From Paludibacteraceae bacterium (lineage in GTDB: Bacteria > Bacteroidota > Bacteroidia > Bacteroidales > Paludibacteraceae), in contig JAFXPK010000033.1 of assembly GCA_017527905.1 (NCBI GenBank), forward strand, positions 1 to 64,000: a stretch of DNA of 64,000 nt, written 5' to 3'. How positions within the stretch are numbered: the first letter of the stretch is position 1; the number at the start of each line of letters is the position of its first letter. The notes under the pieces were generated by a model, which saw only the letters and a program-made list of their open reading frames with translations, ran no database searches and was not told the DNA's origin. Made by a program: the position numbers and the translations under genes. Shown piece after piece: positions 63,546 through 64,000 of this stretch.

Positions 63546-63702
63546 CATAGTAAATGGCTAAATAGTAAATCCCCAATGGCTAAATAGTAAATCGTAAATA
63601 ACTAAATCGTAAATACAAAAGGCAAAATAGTAAATCGTAAATAGCTAAATAGTAAACACAAAAGGCTAAATAGTAAATCGTAAATAGCTAAATCGTAAAT
63701 AC
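63546..63702. repeat. AT-rich periodic repeat (taaatagtaaat family), locus 4
   Basis: The longest copy: CTAAATAGTAAATCGTAAAT units repeat with GGCTAAATAGTAAAT, AACTAAATCGTAAATAC and ACAAAAGGC spacers. It lies between the TSUP promoter and the stop codon of the YitT-like gene, which it nearly touches. Confidence 0.85.
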
Positions 63703-63704
63703 AA

Positions 63705-64000
63705 TCATTCCGTCGGACGTTGGTAGAAGTTCCCTATCAGTTTCTCCGTTTGTATCGTATTGATGAAAGCGTCCGGATCGATTTTCCTCACCTCCTTGTT
63801 GATCTTCGGATACTCCTCCTGCGAGACCACGGAGTAGACGATCGTGCGGGGCGAATGTTCGTAGGCGCCCTCCGAAGGTATCAGTGTCGCCGTGTGTTCG
63901 CTCAGTCGGGCGATGATTTCGCATACTTCGTCGGGATGAGTTGTGACAATGAGTAACGTCGCCTGCTGGTACTTCTTGTAGAGTGTGTGGAGGATTTGTG
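63705..64000 (-). CDS. YitT family protein, C-terminal DUF2179 domain (5' part beyond window edge)
   Basis: On the minus strand a frame is open from the right edge to the TGA at 63705-63707. The roughly 98 visible residues match the DUF2179 domain that ends YitT-type membrane proteins: ATLLIVTTHPDEVCEIIARL, IPSEGAYEHSPRTIVYSVVS and KINKEVRKIDPDAFINTIQT. The membrane helices lie outside the window. YitT function is not established; DUF2179 is thought to bind a small ligand. Confidence 0.75.
   Translation of the reverse strand, partial: QILHTLYKKYQQATLLIVTTHPDEVCEIIARLSEHTATLIPSEGAYEHSPRTIVYSVVSQEEYPKINKEVRKIDPDAFINTIQTEKLIGNFYQRPTE

Noticed and set aside
63546..63702. CRISPR or tandem satellite
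   Set aside because: Units of 7-8 bases are too short and irregular for CRISPR, and no unique spacers of constant size exist.

Overview
The window reads as chromosome of a polysaccharide-degrading Bacteroidales bacterium, perhaps near Prevotellaceae; the genus is not certain. Support comes from Bacteroidetes promoter boxes (TAnnTTTG, sometimes with TTTG 19-21 bases upstream), C-terminal sorting tails for type IX secretion (T9SS), a hybrid two-component-type regulator, the DUF6089-uppS-bamA-ompH-ompH-murI operon, a BspA-type leucine-rich surface protein and a YWFCY-type TraG protein. No rRNA, tRNA, CRISPR array or complete insertion sequence was seen. Both edges cut genes.

Layout. 1-4.0 kb: end of a T9SS type B protein, then a PPOX-fold lipoprotein, a MATE exporter, a cytidylate-kinase-like protein and a DUF481 outer membrane protein. 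4.2-7.0 kb: a secreted multidomain GH5 glucanase. 7.4-15.6 kb: housekeeping genes (enolase, deacetylase-like protein, radC, acyltransferase, GH73 glucosaminidase, cytidine deaminase, SulP transporter). 15.9-26.7 kb: exported proteins, several unrecognised, with a GH43 galactanase-like enzyme and a large BspA-like protein. 27.2-31.7 kb: a minus-strand group with a tyrosine/histidine ammonia-lyase-type enzyme, a FabG-type reductase, a LolA-like carrier, a lipoprotein and a lone TonB-plug-like protein; it resembles part of an aryl-polyene/flexirubin pathway. 31.9-35.3 kb: a Cys/His-rich lipoprotein and an orphan TraG-type coupling ATPase. 36.0-42.2 kb: the conserved envelope operon. 42.2-49.2 kb: a hybrid regulator that lacks its kinase ATPase domain, a T9SS esterase and a HelD-like helicase. 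49.6-56.5 kb: an accessory stretch with a nonsense-interrupted outer membrane protein, a two-gene unit of unknown function, AT-rich orphans and a broken RHS toxin end followed by a lipoprotein. 56.8-64 kb: purL, a cation diffusion facilitator, a zeta-type toxin with a small overlapping partner, a TSUP transporter and the C-terminus of a YitT-family protein.

The most unusual structure is a pair of related short transcription units in inverted orientation at 35.55-35.66 and 50.33-50.43 kb. Each has the dyad TATGTT-N4-AACATA, a Bacteroidetes -7 box, a near-identical transcribed core and a hairpin with a T tract. One lies upstream of, and divergent from, the TraG-like gene; the other has the same relation to the unknown two-gene unit. 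Two families of dispersed intergenic repeats also run through the window: a composite GC-hairpin family (three loci) and an AT-rich 7-8-base periodic family (four loci).

Functionally, the secreted GH5, GH43, esterase and BspA-like proteins fit attachment to and breakdown of plant polysaccharides through T9SS. The BamA/OmpH/UppS/MurI block serves the envelope that carries them.
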